Shown here: positions 1 to 7,723 of the stretch, in pieces | Layout of the letters: each line of letters begins with the position of its first letter | Position numbering within the stretch: position 1 is the stretch's first letter | Origin: JABGPL01 sp964387885 | GTDB taxonomy: Bacteria; Electryoneota; AABM5-125-24; Hatepunaeales; Hatepunaeaceae | NCBI GenBank assembly: GCA_964387885.1 | Contig: CAYLYZ010000010.1 | Span: 1-64,000, forward strand | Length of the DNA stretch: 64,000 bases | Direction of reading: 5' to 3' | The notes under the pieces: generated by a model | The model's database searches: none | What the model saw: only the letters and a program-made list of their open reading frames with translations | What the model was told of the DNA's origin: nothing | Translations under genes and position numbers: made by a program

Positions 1-786
1 ATATTTTGCGACTAATTTTCGATACTTTTCGAGGAAGTTAGCTTCTTTGTCTTTTACGTATTCTTTCTCATTTATCTCTCCATTTCTGACTTTTCTTCGA
101 TATTCTGGTGAAGGGAAATATTGATTGTTGAATAACGATAATTCACGTAAAAGTTCTCCCTCAAATTCCAAGTTATTTTTACCTTCTTGGAATTCAAATA
201 ATCTATTTGTTATGCGATCAATTTCTTCTTTCAACTTAGGCAAGTTGTATTTGGACAATTTAACATTCGAAATTAACACGTTGAAAGCTGAGATATCTAA
301 GCCAATAGCGTGAATTCCCAATTCATTTGCCTGAACTAATGTTGTTCCACTCCCACAGAAGGGATCTAAAACGATATCACCCTGATGAAAAAAAACCTCT
401 TTTTTGTATTCATCGGTGTGATCATCAAGGAAGTACTCAACCAATTGAGGTATAAATTTGCCTTTATAAGGGTGTAAGCGATGTACGTGTTTCGTTCTCT
501 CAAATTCTTTAAATTCAGCAAAAGAAAGTTTCCAATTAAGATCATCACCAAGAACTTTCTTCCACTGTTTTTCTTTATTCAGCGAGTCATAATACGATCT
601 TAATTCTTCAGTTTTTATTAACGTTTTACCCTCATTGGAGTATTTCCTGATTCGACCATATTGAATTAAGTATGAAATATTTGAAACAGTCACATTTCTT
701 TGTAGATAACCTGTTGACCATTTGCTGGCTTCTTTCAGGTTAAGAAATTTCTTCTCTTGTACCTGTAATAAACTCTGCTGACTCAT
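1..786 (-). CDS. DNA methyltransferase (N4/N6 amino type), 3' part cut by window edge
   Basis: The reading frame is open for 262 codons from an ATG at 786 to base 1, so the C-terminus is missing. The SAM-binding motif I DPFCGSGTTLVQA lies at about residues 142-154. It is preceded by HRLHPYKGKFIPQLVEYFL, a pattern common in type II and orphan amino-methyltransferases that precedes the cofactor-binding loop. Residues 25-45 (TVSNISYLIQYGRIRKY) could be a small helix-turn-helix or specificity segment. The catalytic (D/N/S)PP(Y/F) motif is not in the visible part. Another in-frame start does not fit: the ATG at 790 is in a different frame. It is likely a restriction-modification or solitary methylase; no endonuclease is visible on the right side, so any partner would lie left of the window. 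Confidence 0.85.
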   Translation of the reverse strand, partial: MSQQSLLQVQEKKFLNLKEASKWSTGYLQRNVTVSNISYLIQYGRIRKYSNEGKTLIKTEELRSYYDSLNKEKQWKKVLGDDLNWKLSFAEFKEFERTKHVHRLHPYKGKFIPQLVEYFLDDHTDEYKKEVFFHQGDIVLDPFCGSGTTLVQANELGIHAIGLDISAFNVLISNVKLSKYNLPKLKEEIDRITNRLFEFQEGKNNLEFEGELLRELSLFNNQYFPSPEYRRKVRNGEINEKEYVKDKEANFLEKYRKLVAKY

Positions 787-802
787 TCATCCCTCTCACA
801 TT

Positions 803-834
803 TATTATCACTGCACTTATTATCAGTGATAATA
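803..834. promoter_or_regulatory. Perfect 11-bp inverted repeat upstream of the methyltransferase
   Basis: TATTATCACTG at 803-813 is followed after 10 bases by its exact complement at 824-834. It lies 17 bases before the methyltransferase ATG and about 70 bases beyond the stop of the neighbouring lipoprotein gene. The position and dyad symmetry fit an operator for an autoregulator or controller protein. No T-run follows, so a terminator is less likely. The protein that would bind is not known. Confidence 0.5.
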
Positions 835-902
835 TAGTCAGCTATTTTGGAAATTTCAATCCAAACTTGGGAAAAATAAACTTTTTGGAAAAAAAACAAG
901 GG

Positions 903-1793
903 CTAAAACTCCACCGTATACGTATTTTCAATCTCATGATGCATAGGCGCCGTAATCCCCATATCTTCATTGAAAGCAGAGCCATCAAATACTGATTTAA
1001 CCTTTTTCCAGTGGAACATTTTCTTCGTCAGGTCAAAGCAGACTTCTTCGGTGCCTGATCCCTCCAGCTTCACAGTCAACTCCAACCCACCGGCATCTAT
1101 GAGACCACCAATTTCAAACGTGTAGTTTCCCTTCAATAACAGGCAGTTATCATACCCTTCAACATTCTCGTCTGCTATTTTATATTCGTAAAAGAGTTTT
1201 GCTTTTAAAATACCTCCACCTGCAGGTTCGTTAAACTCCTGAGTATATTTCCAGGTTTCATCGACTCCAACGGGAAAATCAGGAAAGATCGGGAACAGTT
1301 CGATGAATTCGTATGAATACAGTTCCGGAGTCATAACTCGATCCATATCTCTGAAGTTGATTTTCGGCAGCTCCTCCAGTCCATCAAAATCGGTGAGTTC
1401 ACCTTTTGCTGATAATGTCGATTTGATTTCTTTGTCAAATAGCTCTGAAAAATCCATCGACGTCTCAAAACCCTTTTCATCCGTCTCGTGCGTCCGGTCT
1501 TCGTATTCCATCTCTACCTTGCATCCGTCTTTACCTGAAGAGTTCACTTCAATCTCCATGACAGTAAAATCCTTCGATGTGGTAACCATTCGGTTTCCCA
1601 TGAACGTTCTGTCATTGAGATGAGTATTCTCCTTAGTAACCAGGAACTCAGAGCCATTTTTCATAACATAATTAAGATCGTACTTGCCATCGATTTTTTG
1701 AATTGCGGTGTATTTGGTGCAGCTGATTATCAGCATTGAAACGATAGTAATCGATAATATCGCAACAGTAAAACGTTGGTATTTTGTTTTCAT
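903..1793 (-). CDS. Unknown exported lipoprotein
   Basis: The protein has 296 residues. It opens with a basic N-terminus and a hydrophobic stretch ending in a lipobox (MLIISC, Cys about residue 25), so it should be a lipid-anchored envelope protein. The rest is a mixed alpha/beta sequence rich in acidic residues (for example EMEYEDRTHETDEKG) with no motif I recognise. The start was placed at the ATG at 1793, which has GGAG seven bases upstream and begins directly at the signal sequence. The frame stays open upstream to 1862, but that extension runs into the terminal inverted repeat of a MITE-like element and is probably not translated. Function unknown. Confidence 0.75.
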   Translation of the reverse strand: MKTKYQRFTVAILSITIVSMLIISCTKYTAIQKIDGKYDLNYVMKNGSEFLVTKENTHLNDRTFMGNRMVTTSKDFTVMEIEVNSSGKDGCKVEMEYEDRTHETDEKGFETSMDFSELFDKEIKSTLSAKGELTDFDGLEELPKINFRDMDRVMTPELYSYEFIELFPIFPDFPVGVDETWKYTQEFNEPAGGGILKAKLFYEYKIADENVEGYDNCLLLKGNYTFEIGGLIDAGGLELTVKLEGSGTEEVCFDLTKKMFHWKKVKSVFDGSAFNEDMGITAPMHHEIENTYTVEF

Positions 1794-1825
1794 TTTTTTC
1801 TCCAAAGTTCTATCGGTTTCTTCTG

Positions 1826-2034
1826 TTCTGTAATACGTCCTCGAGACTTTTGAAATATCCATTGTTTTCTTCCATCCCAGTGATGTTCCGGGGACAGTAA
1901 TTTCCTAAGTGTCTGTGTATTCCGGATTCTGTTCATCTGCGATTCACAGCGTAAATGATGATCCGCCTGCGCTGGAACGACGTGCTTTCACAAGACTTGA
2001 ATATTTTAATGAACTCACCCTCATGTGACAGTAA
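1826..2034. mobile_element. MITE-like element, copy 1
   Basis: This is a non-coding block of about 209 bp with imperfect terminal inverted repeats: CCTCGAGACTTTTGAAATAT near 1839-1858 against the complement of the segment ending near 2034. The interior has the hairpin-rich core CCGCCTGCGCTGGAACGACG, shared with the copies at 9227-9423 and 27392-27585. It has no coding capacity, so any mobility would depend on a transposase elsewhere. It is the most diverged of the three copies. Confidence 0.6.
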
Positions 2035-2050
2035 TTACGATGACCTAATT

Positions 2051-2111
2051 GGCAGACGCGGGTGTCTGACAACACGATTGAATCCGCTTTACAGCGGATT
2101 GTCGGACAGGA
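2051..2111. repeat. Nested palindrome downstream of serine hydrolase
   Basis: A perfect hairpin (AATCCGCT, four-base loop, AGCGGATT at 2081-2100) is flanked by imperfectly complementary arms containing GTCTGACAA and GTCGGACA. It lies about 40 bases past the stop of the serine hydrolase. It could stop transcription, but no U-tract follows in the gene's direction, so it is listed as a repeat. Confidence 0.45.
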
Positions 2112-2148
2112 TGTTCGACCTACTTTTTAACAAGCAGAGACGCCTGTT

Positions 2149-3258
2149 CTACTGACCCTTAATCACCGAATTGTAAATCAATAACATCGGGCCCAGAATA
2201 CCCGCATCCTCTTCCCGCCCCCAACTGGTTATAATAATCATTAAATCCAGCTCTCTGCAATAGTGTAGTGACTGACCACCGTAGCCTGCTCCATACCAAT
2301 GATCGTATGATTTGCCGTGAACCTCGAAATTTCCACACCACCAGAGATATCCATATCCCCTGTTCATGGTGTTTATAGTGTGGTGTTTGACAGATTCCTC
2401 AACCCATTCTTCAGAGACTATCCGTTTGCCCTGCCATACACCTTTATCCCGAAACAGCATCCCGAGCTTAGCCAGATCCCGCGACCGCAGCCTGAGCCCT
2501 CCCCATGTCCCGCCAGCAGCTACTAAACCTTTGTAGTCCTTGTTCCAGGAGTAATTATCGATTCCCAACGGCTCGAAAAGATACTTTTCTGCGAATTTAT
2601 CAGCATACATCCCGGTTGCATTCTTAATCACAGCTGACAGTAAATGAATGCTGCCGGTATTATATATCCACTGTTCTCCCGGCTCGTATTTCATCGGCAA
2701 ATCAAGTACAAATTTTACCCAGTCTTTTGTCCACTTCATCTGGGTTTCTGTGTTTTCCGGTTCAGCATAAGAATGTGTCCATTCGTCCCATTCAAATCCT
2801 GAGGTCATCGTCAGGATGTGTTTGAGTTTAAGTTTTTCCTTGCGGGGATCATCCATCAATTCGGAATACTCCGGAAAAAAGCTATAGATTGGGACTTCGA
2901 CACTCTCAATAAGACCCTGATCGATTGCTATTCCAACAAGGATAGAGGTCACACTCTTTGTTATCGAGAATATTTTCTGGTATATCGTATCATCATAGTC
3001 ATCGAAGTAGTTCTCATACACCAGTTTTCCGTTTTTCAGAACCAGAATGCTGTGAATTCCCTCATACTTTTCGTCGAGAATTCCTTGAGTGGCTTTCGCA
3101 ATCAGACCGAGGTTCATGTTTTCAGCTTGTAAGGTGGATGCAATCAGACCGTCACCGAGATCTTCAGGGGGTGAATATTCGTATGTTTCAGCGTAGGAAA
3201 CATGCGATGATATCAAGGAAAATATCAGGACTAACAAAAGTGATGTGTTTCTTTTCAT
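2149..3258 (-). CDS. Beta-lactamase-fold serine hydrolase (class C / NylB-like), exported
   Basis: The predicted product has 369 residues starting at ATG 3258, where a clean signal peptide begins (MKRNTSLLLVLIFSLISS, cleavage near SYA). The family nucleophile motif SxxK is present as SITKS (Ser about 98, Lys about 101). The second motif YNTGSIHLLSAVI and the C-terminal GAGYGGQSLHY resemble penicillin-binding-protein-like hydrolases and 6-aminohexanoate-dimer hydrolase (NylB) relatives rather than true beta-lactamases. It probably acts in the periplasm on an amide or ester; the substrate is unknown. The frame is open upstream to 3336, but that extension would bury the signal peptide. It appears to be a single gene flanked by repeats. 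Confidence 0.85.
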   Translation of the reverse strand: MKRNTSLLLVLIFSLISSHVSYAETYEYSPPEDLGDGLIASTLQAENMNLGLIAKATQGILDEKYEGIHSILVLKNGKLVYENYFDDYDDTIYQKIFSITKSVTSILVGIAIDQGLIESVEVPIYSFFPEYSELMDDPRKEKLKLKHILTMTSGFEWDEWTHSYAEPENTETQMKWTKDWVKFVLDLPMKYEPGEQWIYNTGSIHLLSAVIKNATGMYADKFAEKYLFEPLGIDNYSWNKDYKGLVAAGGTWGGLRLRSRDLAKLGMLFRDKGVWQGKRIVSEEWVEESVKHHTINTMNRGYGYLWWCGNFEVHGKSYDHWYGAGYGGQSLHYCRELDLMIIITSWGREEDAGILGPMLLIYNSVIKGQ

Positions 3259-3533
3259 GTGTTGTTGTGAATATTTCAAAAGTTTTTCTAATCGAAGATT
3301 AGGTAATGTAATATTTGATGTGCGAATAGGCAACAAATGAATTCAAATGAGAGGGGGTACAGGCACTGTGCCCATACATAAATGAAGCAGCATTGGATTT
3401 ACTCAACAGCTAATCAACCAATCCCTGAAAGATATCCCCGATCTATATATCCCGCAATCCAGCATATCAAGCTTAAACTCAGAGTATTTAGAAATACAAA
3501 AAGTATAAGAATATCGTCTTTTCTACGACTCAC

Positions 3534-4325
3534 TTAAACCTCAGTTTTCTTGTAGATGAACAAATCAAAACTCTCGTAAAACGGCTTTTCCCATCCTGCA
3601 GTCCCACAATATTCGCGGAATTGTCTTAAACCCTCCTCGAATTCCACGTCCGGAATTTGTTTTAATGCCGAAACAGCTCTCAGGCTTAGATTATCGAAGT
3701 ATATTTCATGATTTTCAGCGGTCAACTGCTTGATGATCTCGTGATGAACGAATTCTAATCCTGATGTTTCAATCTCTTCAATCAAATCTTCCCTGGGCAT
3801 CATCCTGTCTAAGTCTATCTGCAAACCGGATGGAAAGCACTTGAACCAATCCAGAGCATTCAAAGTCTCATGAGTGGGCGTCCTGATAGCGAGGAACCTA
3901 CCGGGTTTTAGAGTCCGCATGATTTCGCTGTATGCCCGGTGTCGATCACTGAAATGATGAATAGCCATTGAAATGAAAACGAGGTCAACGCTGTTTTCCA
4001 TCACTCCAATGTTCTCTGCTCCACCTCTTATTAATTTGATATTTGATGACAAATCCTCAGTGACAGCCTCAGAGAGCATCTTCGCAGACGGTTCGATACC
4101 AATAATCCGTGCTCTGAACTGCTCAGCAAGGGAACTCAGAAACCGCCCGGTTCCGCACCCGAGGTCTAAAACTAACTCTGTGCTATCAATAGAAGCAAAC
4201 TGTGAGATAGGTTCAAGCCAGCGTCTTGAAGTCGATTCAGTCAACACCCTTGATTTTCTGTAATTGACATGGATGTCAACGTCGTCGTATTTGAAACGTT
4301 TTATATTTCTATTTTTCGGAACCAT
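3534..4325 (-). CDS. Class I SAM-dependent methyltransferase
   Basis: The product has 263 residues. Motif I is VLDLGCGTGRFLSSLAEQF at about residues 53-71, followed by the acidic ribose-binding residue in IIGIEPS and motif IV-like DLVFISMAIHHFSD. This is the Methyltransf_11/25 arrangement seen in small-molecule methylases. The substrate cannot be read from the sequence. It is divergently placed from the kinase gene at 4490 across a 164-base AT-rich spacer that should carry both promoters. Confidence 0.85.
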   Translation of the reverse strand: MVPKNRNIKRFKYDDVDIHVNYRKSRVLTESTSRRWLEPISQFASIDSTELVLDLGCGTGRFLSSLAEQFRARIIGIEPSAKMLSEAVTEDLSSNIKLIRGGAENIGVMENSVDLVFISMAIHHFSDRHRAYSEIMRTLKPGRFLAIRTPTHETLNALDWFKCFPSGLQIDLDRMMPREDLIEEIETSGLEFVHHEIIKQLTAENHEIYFDNLSLRAVSALKQIPDVEFEEGLRQFREYCGTAGWEKPFYESFDLFIYKKTEV

Positions 4326-4489
4326 TATTACCTTAGAACTAAAAAAACAAAGGTAGCTATTAATCAGTTTATCTGCAACATATTGTCAAATTAAAACCTG
4401 ATTATTGCAATTGATGGTAATTTGTTTTTAAATTTTAGTAGTGACTTTATGATTAGTGATCAGCGAACACTTAAAAGAAGGAAGAATTT

Positions 4490-5509
4490 ATGCGTTACGG
4501 TTTAGCAGAAGATGTAAGCTCCCGCGTGGATGGAACTCCATTCCCCGCCCAATCATCGGTTCTCGATGAAGAAGCCTTACTCTCAAACATCGTAAAAGAT
4601 TTTCGTATTCCGACACCATATTCATGTCAGTTTCTCCAGCGCGGGGATTCGGACATTTATCGAGTCAAAACCAATGGAGGAAATTTTTATCTCAAGGTCT
4701 ACAGACCTCCCCAAACGCTTGATCAGACTGAAGCTGAAGCCCGGTTCGTTTCCGCCATGTCTGAGTCTGGCGTTCCGGTTGTAAAGCCGGTTATTCGTAA
4801 AGACGATAAATATGCTGTTCAAGTCTCCGCACTCGAAGGTAAACGACCAATGTTACTCTTTGAAGAAGCACCGCCTATGTTGCCGACAAAGCCAACCGAA
4901 GACATGCTCACGAAAGTTGGTGAGGTAGTAGCCCGAGTTCATGAAACTGCGGATGAAACAGGTAATGACTTCGGAATATCTCAGATTAATACTGACAAGA
5001 TACTGAAAGATGTGGTCTACTATTCCACTCCATATCTGTCCGATGAAGATGCTGAGTACTTCAGTGATATTTCAAATAAATTAGCAGATATTCTCATGAG
5101 TTACCTGCGTTCTACACCGGATTTCGGATTATGCCATGCAGACCTTGTGCTGTCAAATATCTGCCTGACGAGTGATGAAACAATTGTGCTGTTTGATTTC
5201 GGCAATGCTATGAAAACATGGCGCACACTTGAATTAGCAATAGTTTATTGGAGCCTCGGACATCGTTTCAAGGAAGAGCGTAAAGCAAAGTGGGATGCTT
5301 TTTTAAGAGGATACAAATCTGTTCGGCAATTGTCGGAAGGATTCAAAGAACAAATCCATTTAATGCTGACATTACGCCAGATCAGCTTCATTGGCAGTAA
5401 TTGTGCATCTTTACCTCTGCGGCTCGGGACAGATCCATTTGAAGGAGATTTCCTTGAAAATCAGATGAAAGTGCTCAGACATTTTGTCGATTTAACTGAA
5501 ATACTCTGA
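4490..5509 (+). CDS. Aminoglycoside phosphotransferase (APH)-family small-molecule kinase
   Basis: The product has 339 residues with a strong ribosome site (AGAAGGAAG) before the ATG. The kinase catalytic loop HADLVLSN (His216, Asp218, Asn223) and the metal-binding DFG (Asp236) are intact. The nucleotide-binding lysine is probably in FYLKVYRPP near residue 69. This fold covers aminoglycoside kinases, homoserine kinase II, choline kinases and the SrkA stress kinases; the long N-terminus and lack of an obvious resistance signature make the substrate unclear. It leads a plus-strand run with two GNAT acetyltransferases and a HAD phosphatase, a set typical of small-molecule modification. Confidence 0.85.
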   Translation: MRYGLAEDVSSRVDGTPFPAQSSVLDEEALLSNIVKDFRIPTPYSCQFLQRGDSDIYRVKTNGGNFYLKVYRPPQTLDQTEAEARFVSAMSESGVPVVKPVIRKDDKYAVQVSALEGKRPMLLFEEAPPMLPTKPTEDMLTKVGEVVARVHETADETGNDFGISQINTDKILKDVVYYSTPYLSDEDAEYFSDISNKLADILMSYLRSTPDFGLCHADLVLSNICLTSDETIVLFDFGNAMKTWRTLELAIVYWSLGHRFKEERKAKWDAFLRGYKSVRQLSEGFKEQIHLMLTLRQISFIGSNCASLPLRLGTDPFEGDFLENQMKVLRHFVDLTEIL

Positions 5510-5516
5510 TTGACCT

Positions 5517-5541
5517 GTAGGGGCGAATAATCATTCGCCCA
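5517..5541. repeat. Palindromic repeat, TAGGGGCGAAT family
   Basis: GGGCGAATAATCATTCGCCC is nearly a perfect palindrome and is preceded by GTAG. The same unit recurs in opposite orientation at 6954-6978. It lies between the kinase and the next GNAT gene, so it could form a hairpin in a joint transcript. Confidence 0.7.
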
Positions 5542-5563
5542 ATTGCAATTTGAAGATTTTAAC

Positions 5564-6130
5564 ATGAACGAAGAACACATGATTACATACAGACAACTGG
5601 AAATATCCGAAAAGGAACGATTCGGTGAAATGGACAGGTCGGAAATCGTTAAACAGAAGTATATCTTAAAAGATGATGAACTTACCCTCGTCGATGTGGA
5701 CTGGAACATTAAACCCTGGACTACCGAAGGAACCGGAAAAAACACCCTGGCGAAAAAACTGAAAGACTGGGAAGAGTACTTCACGGATGGATGTCTACTC
5801 TGGGGCGCGTTTGATGATAGCAAGCTTGTAGGGTTTTCGGGATATAAACCGGGAATAACTGAAAACCTCGGTCAGTTTACCCTGTTATTTGTAAGTAAGA
5901 ATTATCGCGGAATGGGAATTGGCCTACAGCTCTCGGAATTTGTAATAGAGCATGCAAAGCTTGAAGGTGATACACAGCTATATCTAACCCCAACTCAATT
6001 CCGTCCGACAATAGATTTCTATCTTGCTCTGGGCGCAACTGTTGTAAAAACACCCATACCTGAGCTCTTTGAGGAAGAACAGGAGACTATTGTGCATATG
6101 GAATTGGATATGTTCTCACGACACAAATGA
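5564..6130 (+). CDS. GNAT-family N-acetyltransferase
   Basis: The predicted product has 188 residues. The acetyl-CoA pyrophosphate loop is YRGMGIGLQL (pattern R/Q-x-x-G-x-G/A), within LLFVSKNYRGMGIGLQLSEF, followed by a typical helix and FYLALGATVV near the C-terminus, as in ribosomal-protein or small-molecule acetylases. The ATG at 5564 was chosen because GAAG stands eight bases upstream; an in-frame TTG at 5543 lies inside the palindromic repeat and would be a poor start. The N-terminal 70 residues (DVDWNIKPWTTEG) are specific to this protein. Substrate unknown. Confidence 0.8.
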   Translation: MNEEHMITYRQLEISEKERFGEMDRSEIVKQKYILKDDELTLVDVDWNIKPWTTEGTGKNTLAKKLKDWEEYFTDGCLLWGAFDDSKLVGFSGYKPGITENLGQFTLLFVSKNYRGMGIGLQLSEFVIEHAKLEGDTQLYLTPTQFRPTIDFYLALGATVVKTPIPELFEEEQETIVHMELDMFSRHK

Positions 6131-6154
6131 ACCTACAAAAACAAACCATGAGTG

Positions 6155-6178
6155 GTGTCAGGCGTCCTCACCTGACAC
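6155..6178. repeat. Hairpin related to the MITE terminal repeat
   Basis: GTGTCAGG and CCTGACAC form perfect 8-bp arms around an eight-base loop (GTCCTCA-like). The same words occur at the ends of the MITE-like copy at 27392-27585, which suggests a minimal or decayed derivative in which the two ends are joined. It lies 25 bases after the GNAT stop codon and may also act as a weak transcript end. Confidence 0.5.
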
Positions 6179-6235
6179 TAACTTATTGTTTATAAGTCAG
6201 GTAAGGCATATGACCATACTCATCAGGATATTTTA

Positions 6236-6940
6236 ATGAATCCAAGAAAACCAATCAAAGCAATATCTTTCGATGGCGACCAGACCTTGTGGGATTTCGA
6301 GAAGGTCATGCACCATTCGCTCGGGATAACGCTACAGGAGATTCAGCGTCGAATTCACAACAGTCGATCATCCGAACTGACTGTTGAGAAGATGATAAAA
6401 ATAAGGGATCAGGTTTCTGACGAGTATAAGGGATTAGCCCCCAACCTTTCGGAAATCCGGTATCAAGCTTTCTGCCGAACCCTGGACATTATTGGTGCTT
6501 CGGATAATATATTTGCAAGGGAATTGTACAACCTCTTTATAAAACACCGTTACGGGGATGTCGAACTTTACCCTTATACGATTCAATGCCTCGACTTACT
6601 TCGCCAGCAATTCAGAATCGGGCTGCTTTCAAATGGCAATAGTTTCCCGGAGCGTTGCGGCTTGAATGGATATTTCAATTTCGTAATCTTCGCGCATGAG
6701 GTCGGAGTTGAAAAACCCGATCCGAGAATGTTTCTTGAAGCCTGCAAGCAAGCTGGCTGTAAACCTTCGGAACTAATGCAAGTAGGTGATTCGCTGAGGA
6801 ATGATGTTCTGGGGGCTAATGATGTTGGAGCTGTATCTGTGTGGCTCAATCGGGATGGGGAAAGGAATGAGACGGGTATTGAACCGGATTTTGAAATCCG
6901 ATCACTTGTTGAACTGCCCCAAATTTGTAATGATTTCTGA
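6236..6940 (+). CDS. HAD-superfamily hydrolase (subfamily IA phosphatase-like)
   Basis: The product has 234 residues. All four HAD motifs are visible: SFDGDQTLWD (nucleophile Asp13, Asp15), LLSNGN (Ser about 137), the lysine in EKPDPRMF (about 160), and GDSLRNDVLGA (about 184-194). The helical cap between motifs I and II fits subfamily IA, which includes phosphoglycolate phosphatase, pyrimidine nucleotidase YjjG and haloacid dehalogenase. The middle residue of DxD being Gly and the following Gln are common in YjjG-type members. It is a cytosolic phosphatase of unknown substrate, in the same direction as the kinase and acetylase genes. Confidence 0.85.
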   Translation: MNPRKPIKAISFDGDQTLWDFEKVMHHSLGITLQEIQRRIHNSRSSELTVEKMIKIRDQVSDEYKGLAPNLSEIRYQAFCRTLDIIGASDNIFARELYNLFIKHRYGDVELYPYTIQCLDLLRQQFRIGLLSNGNSFPERCGLNGYFNFVIFAHEVGVEKPDPRMFLEACKQAGCKPSELMQVGDSLRNDVLGANDVGAVSVWLNRDGERNETGIEPDFEIRSLVELPQICNDF

Positions 6941-6950
6941 AAGCAGATCC

Positions 6951-6979
6951 GTACGGGCGAATGATTATTCGCCCCTACA
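6951..6979. repeat. Palindromic repeat, TAGGGGCGAAT family (second copy)
   Basis: GGGCGAATGATTATTCGCCCC followed by TACA is the inverted counterpart of the unit at 5517-5541. The pair brackets one GNAT gene and the HAD gene in inverted orientation. Confidence 0.7.
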
Positions 6980-6999
6980 ATAACCAAAATAATACACCA

Positions 7000-7524
7000 A
7001 TGCCAAATTTAATACTAATAAAAGCCACCCACGACCTTACAGATGCTGCCTTCAAAATGATGGTTGAGATCGGCAAACACGACCAGGGTTTCATCGGTTT
7101 GCCAGAAGGTACGAATCGTGAGGATTTTCCGGCATATATTGACAAACTGATTGAAATGAGTCAGGGGATTAACATCAAGAAAGACTGGGTGCCAATGACG
7201 ACTTTCTGGTTGATTCGGGATGACTGTGAAGTCATTGGAATCGGCAGGCTACGCCACCGCCTCAACGATAAACTCCGTGAGTACGGAGGACATATCGGCT
7301 GCCGTGTAAACACTTCAGAACAGGACAAAGGCTACGGCACAATCCTGCTCTCAAAACTCTGCGATGAAGCAGCGAAAATGGGAATAGACCGAGTCCTTGT
7401 AACCTGCCTGACAACTAACATTCCATCTAAAAGAATTATAGAGAATAACGGAGGTGTACTTGAACGTGAGGGAATTGATGAAGAGGGAAAACCGATTTAT
7501 CTGTATTGGATTGATCTGGAGTAG
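7000..7524 (+). CDS. GNAT-family N-acetyltransferase
   Basis: The predicted product has about 174 residues. The acetyl-CoA loop is EQDKGYGTILLSKLCDEA (Q/R-x-x-G-x-G form), preceded by GHIGCRVNTSE and followed by VLVTCLTTNIPSKRIIENNGGV, where Asn-xx-S is the usual contact near the CoA adenine. This matches the family of YjgM- or PhnO-like acetylases with a C-terminal YWIDLE. An ATG at 6961 also opens this frame but lies inside the palindromic repeat; the ATG at 7000 starts the conserved fold, though neither has a clear ribosome site. The substrate is unknown. Confidence 0.8.
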   Translation: MPNLILIKATHDLTDAAFKMMVEIGKHDQGFIGLPEGTNREDFPAYIDKLIEMSQGINIKKDWVPMTTFWLIRDDCEVIGIGRLRHRLNDKLREYGGHIGCRVNTSEQDKGYGTILLSKLCDEAAKMGIDRVLVTCLTTNIPSKRIIENNGGVLEREGIDEEGKPIYLYWIDLE

Positions 7525-7595
7525 TTTCGCGTAGGGCCTGATCCCCGATCAGTGTCGAGAACAAGTTTATCAAGCCCTTTTAGTTCGCTAATATT

Positions 7596-7680
7596 CGTCA
7601 TCGCGAGGAATGAAGAGACGAAGCGATCTATTTGAATATGCGTGAGTTAAGAGATCGCGTCACTTCGTTCGCAAAGACGT
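7596..7680. repeat. Imperfect inverted repeat (GTCATCGCGAGGAA family)
   Basis: The left arm CGTCATCGCGAGGAATGAAG... at 7596-7629 pairs with the right arm GATCGCGTCACTTCGTTCGC... at 7651-7679 around a central GAATATGCG segment. Such REP/MITE-like units are widely dispersed between genes in many genomes. It sits in the convergent spacer between the GNAT and flippase genes. A second small palindrome, TAGGGCCTGATCCCCGATCA, lies just before at 7531-7550. Confidence 0.6.
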
Positions 7681-7723
7681 TACATTCAAAAATTGCTATC
7701 TCAATAAAATAAGTTACTCCACA

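Noticed and set aside
1794..1862. N-terminal extension of the unknown lipoprotein
   Set aside because: It is encoded by the MITE terminal repeat and would precede the lipoprotein signal, which must be N-terminal.
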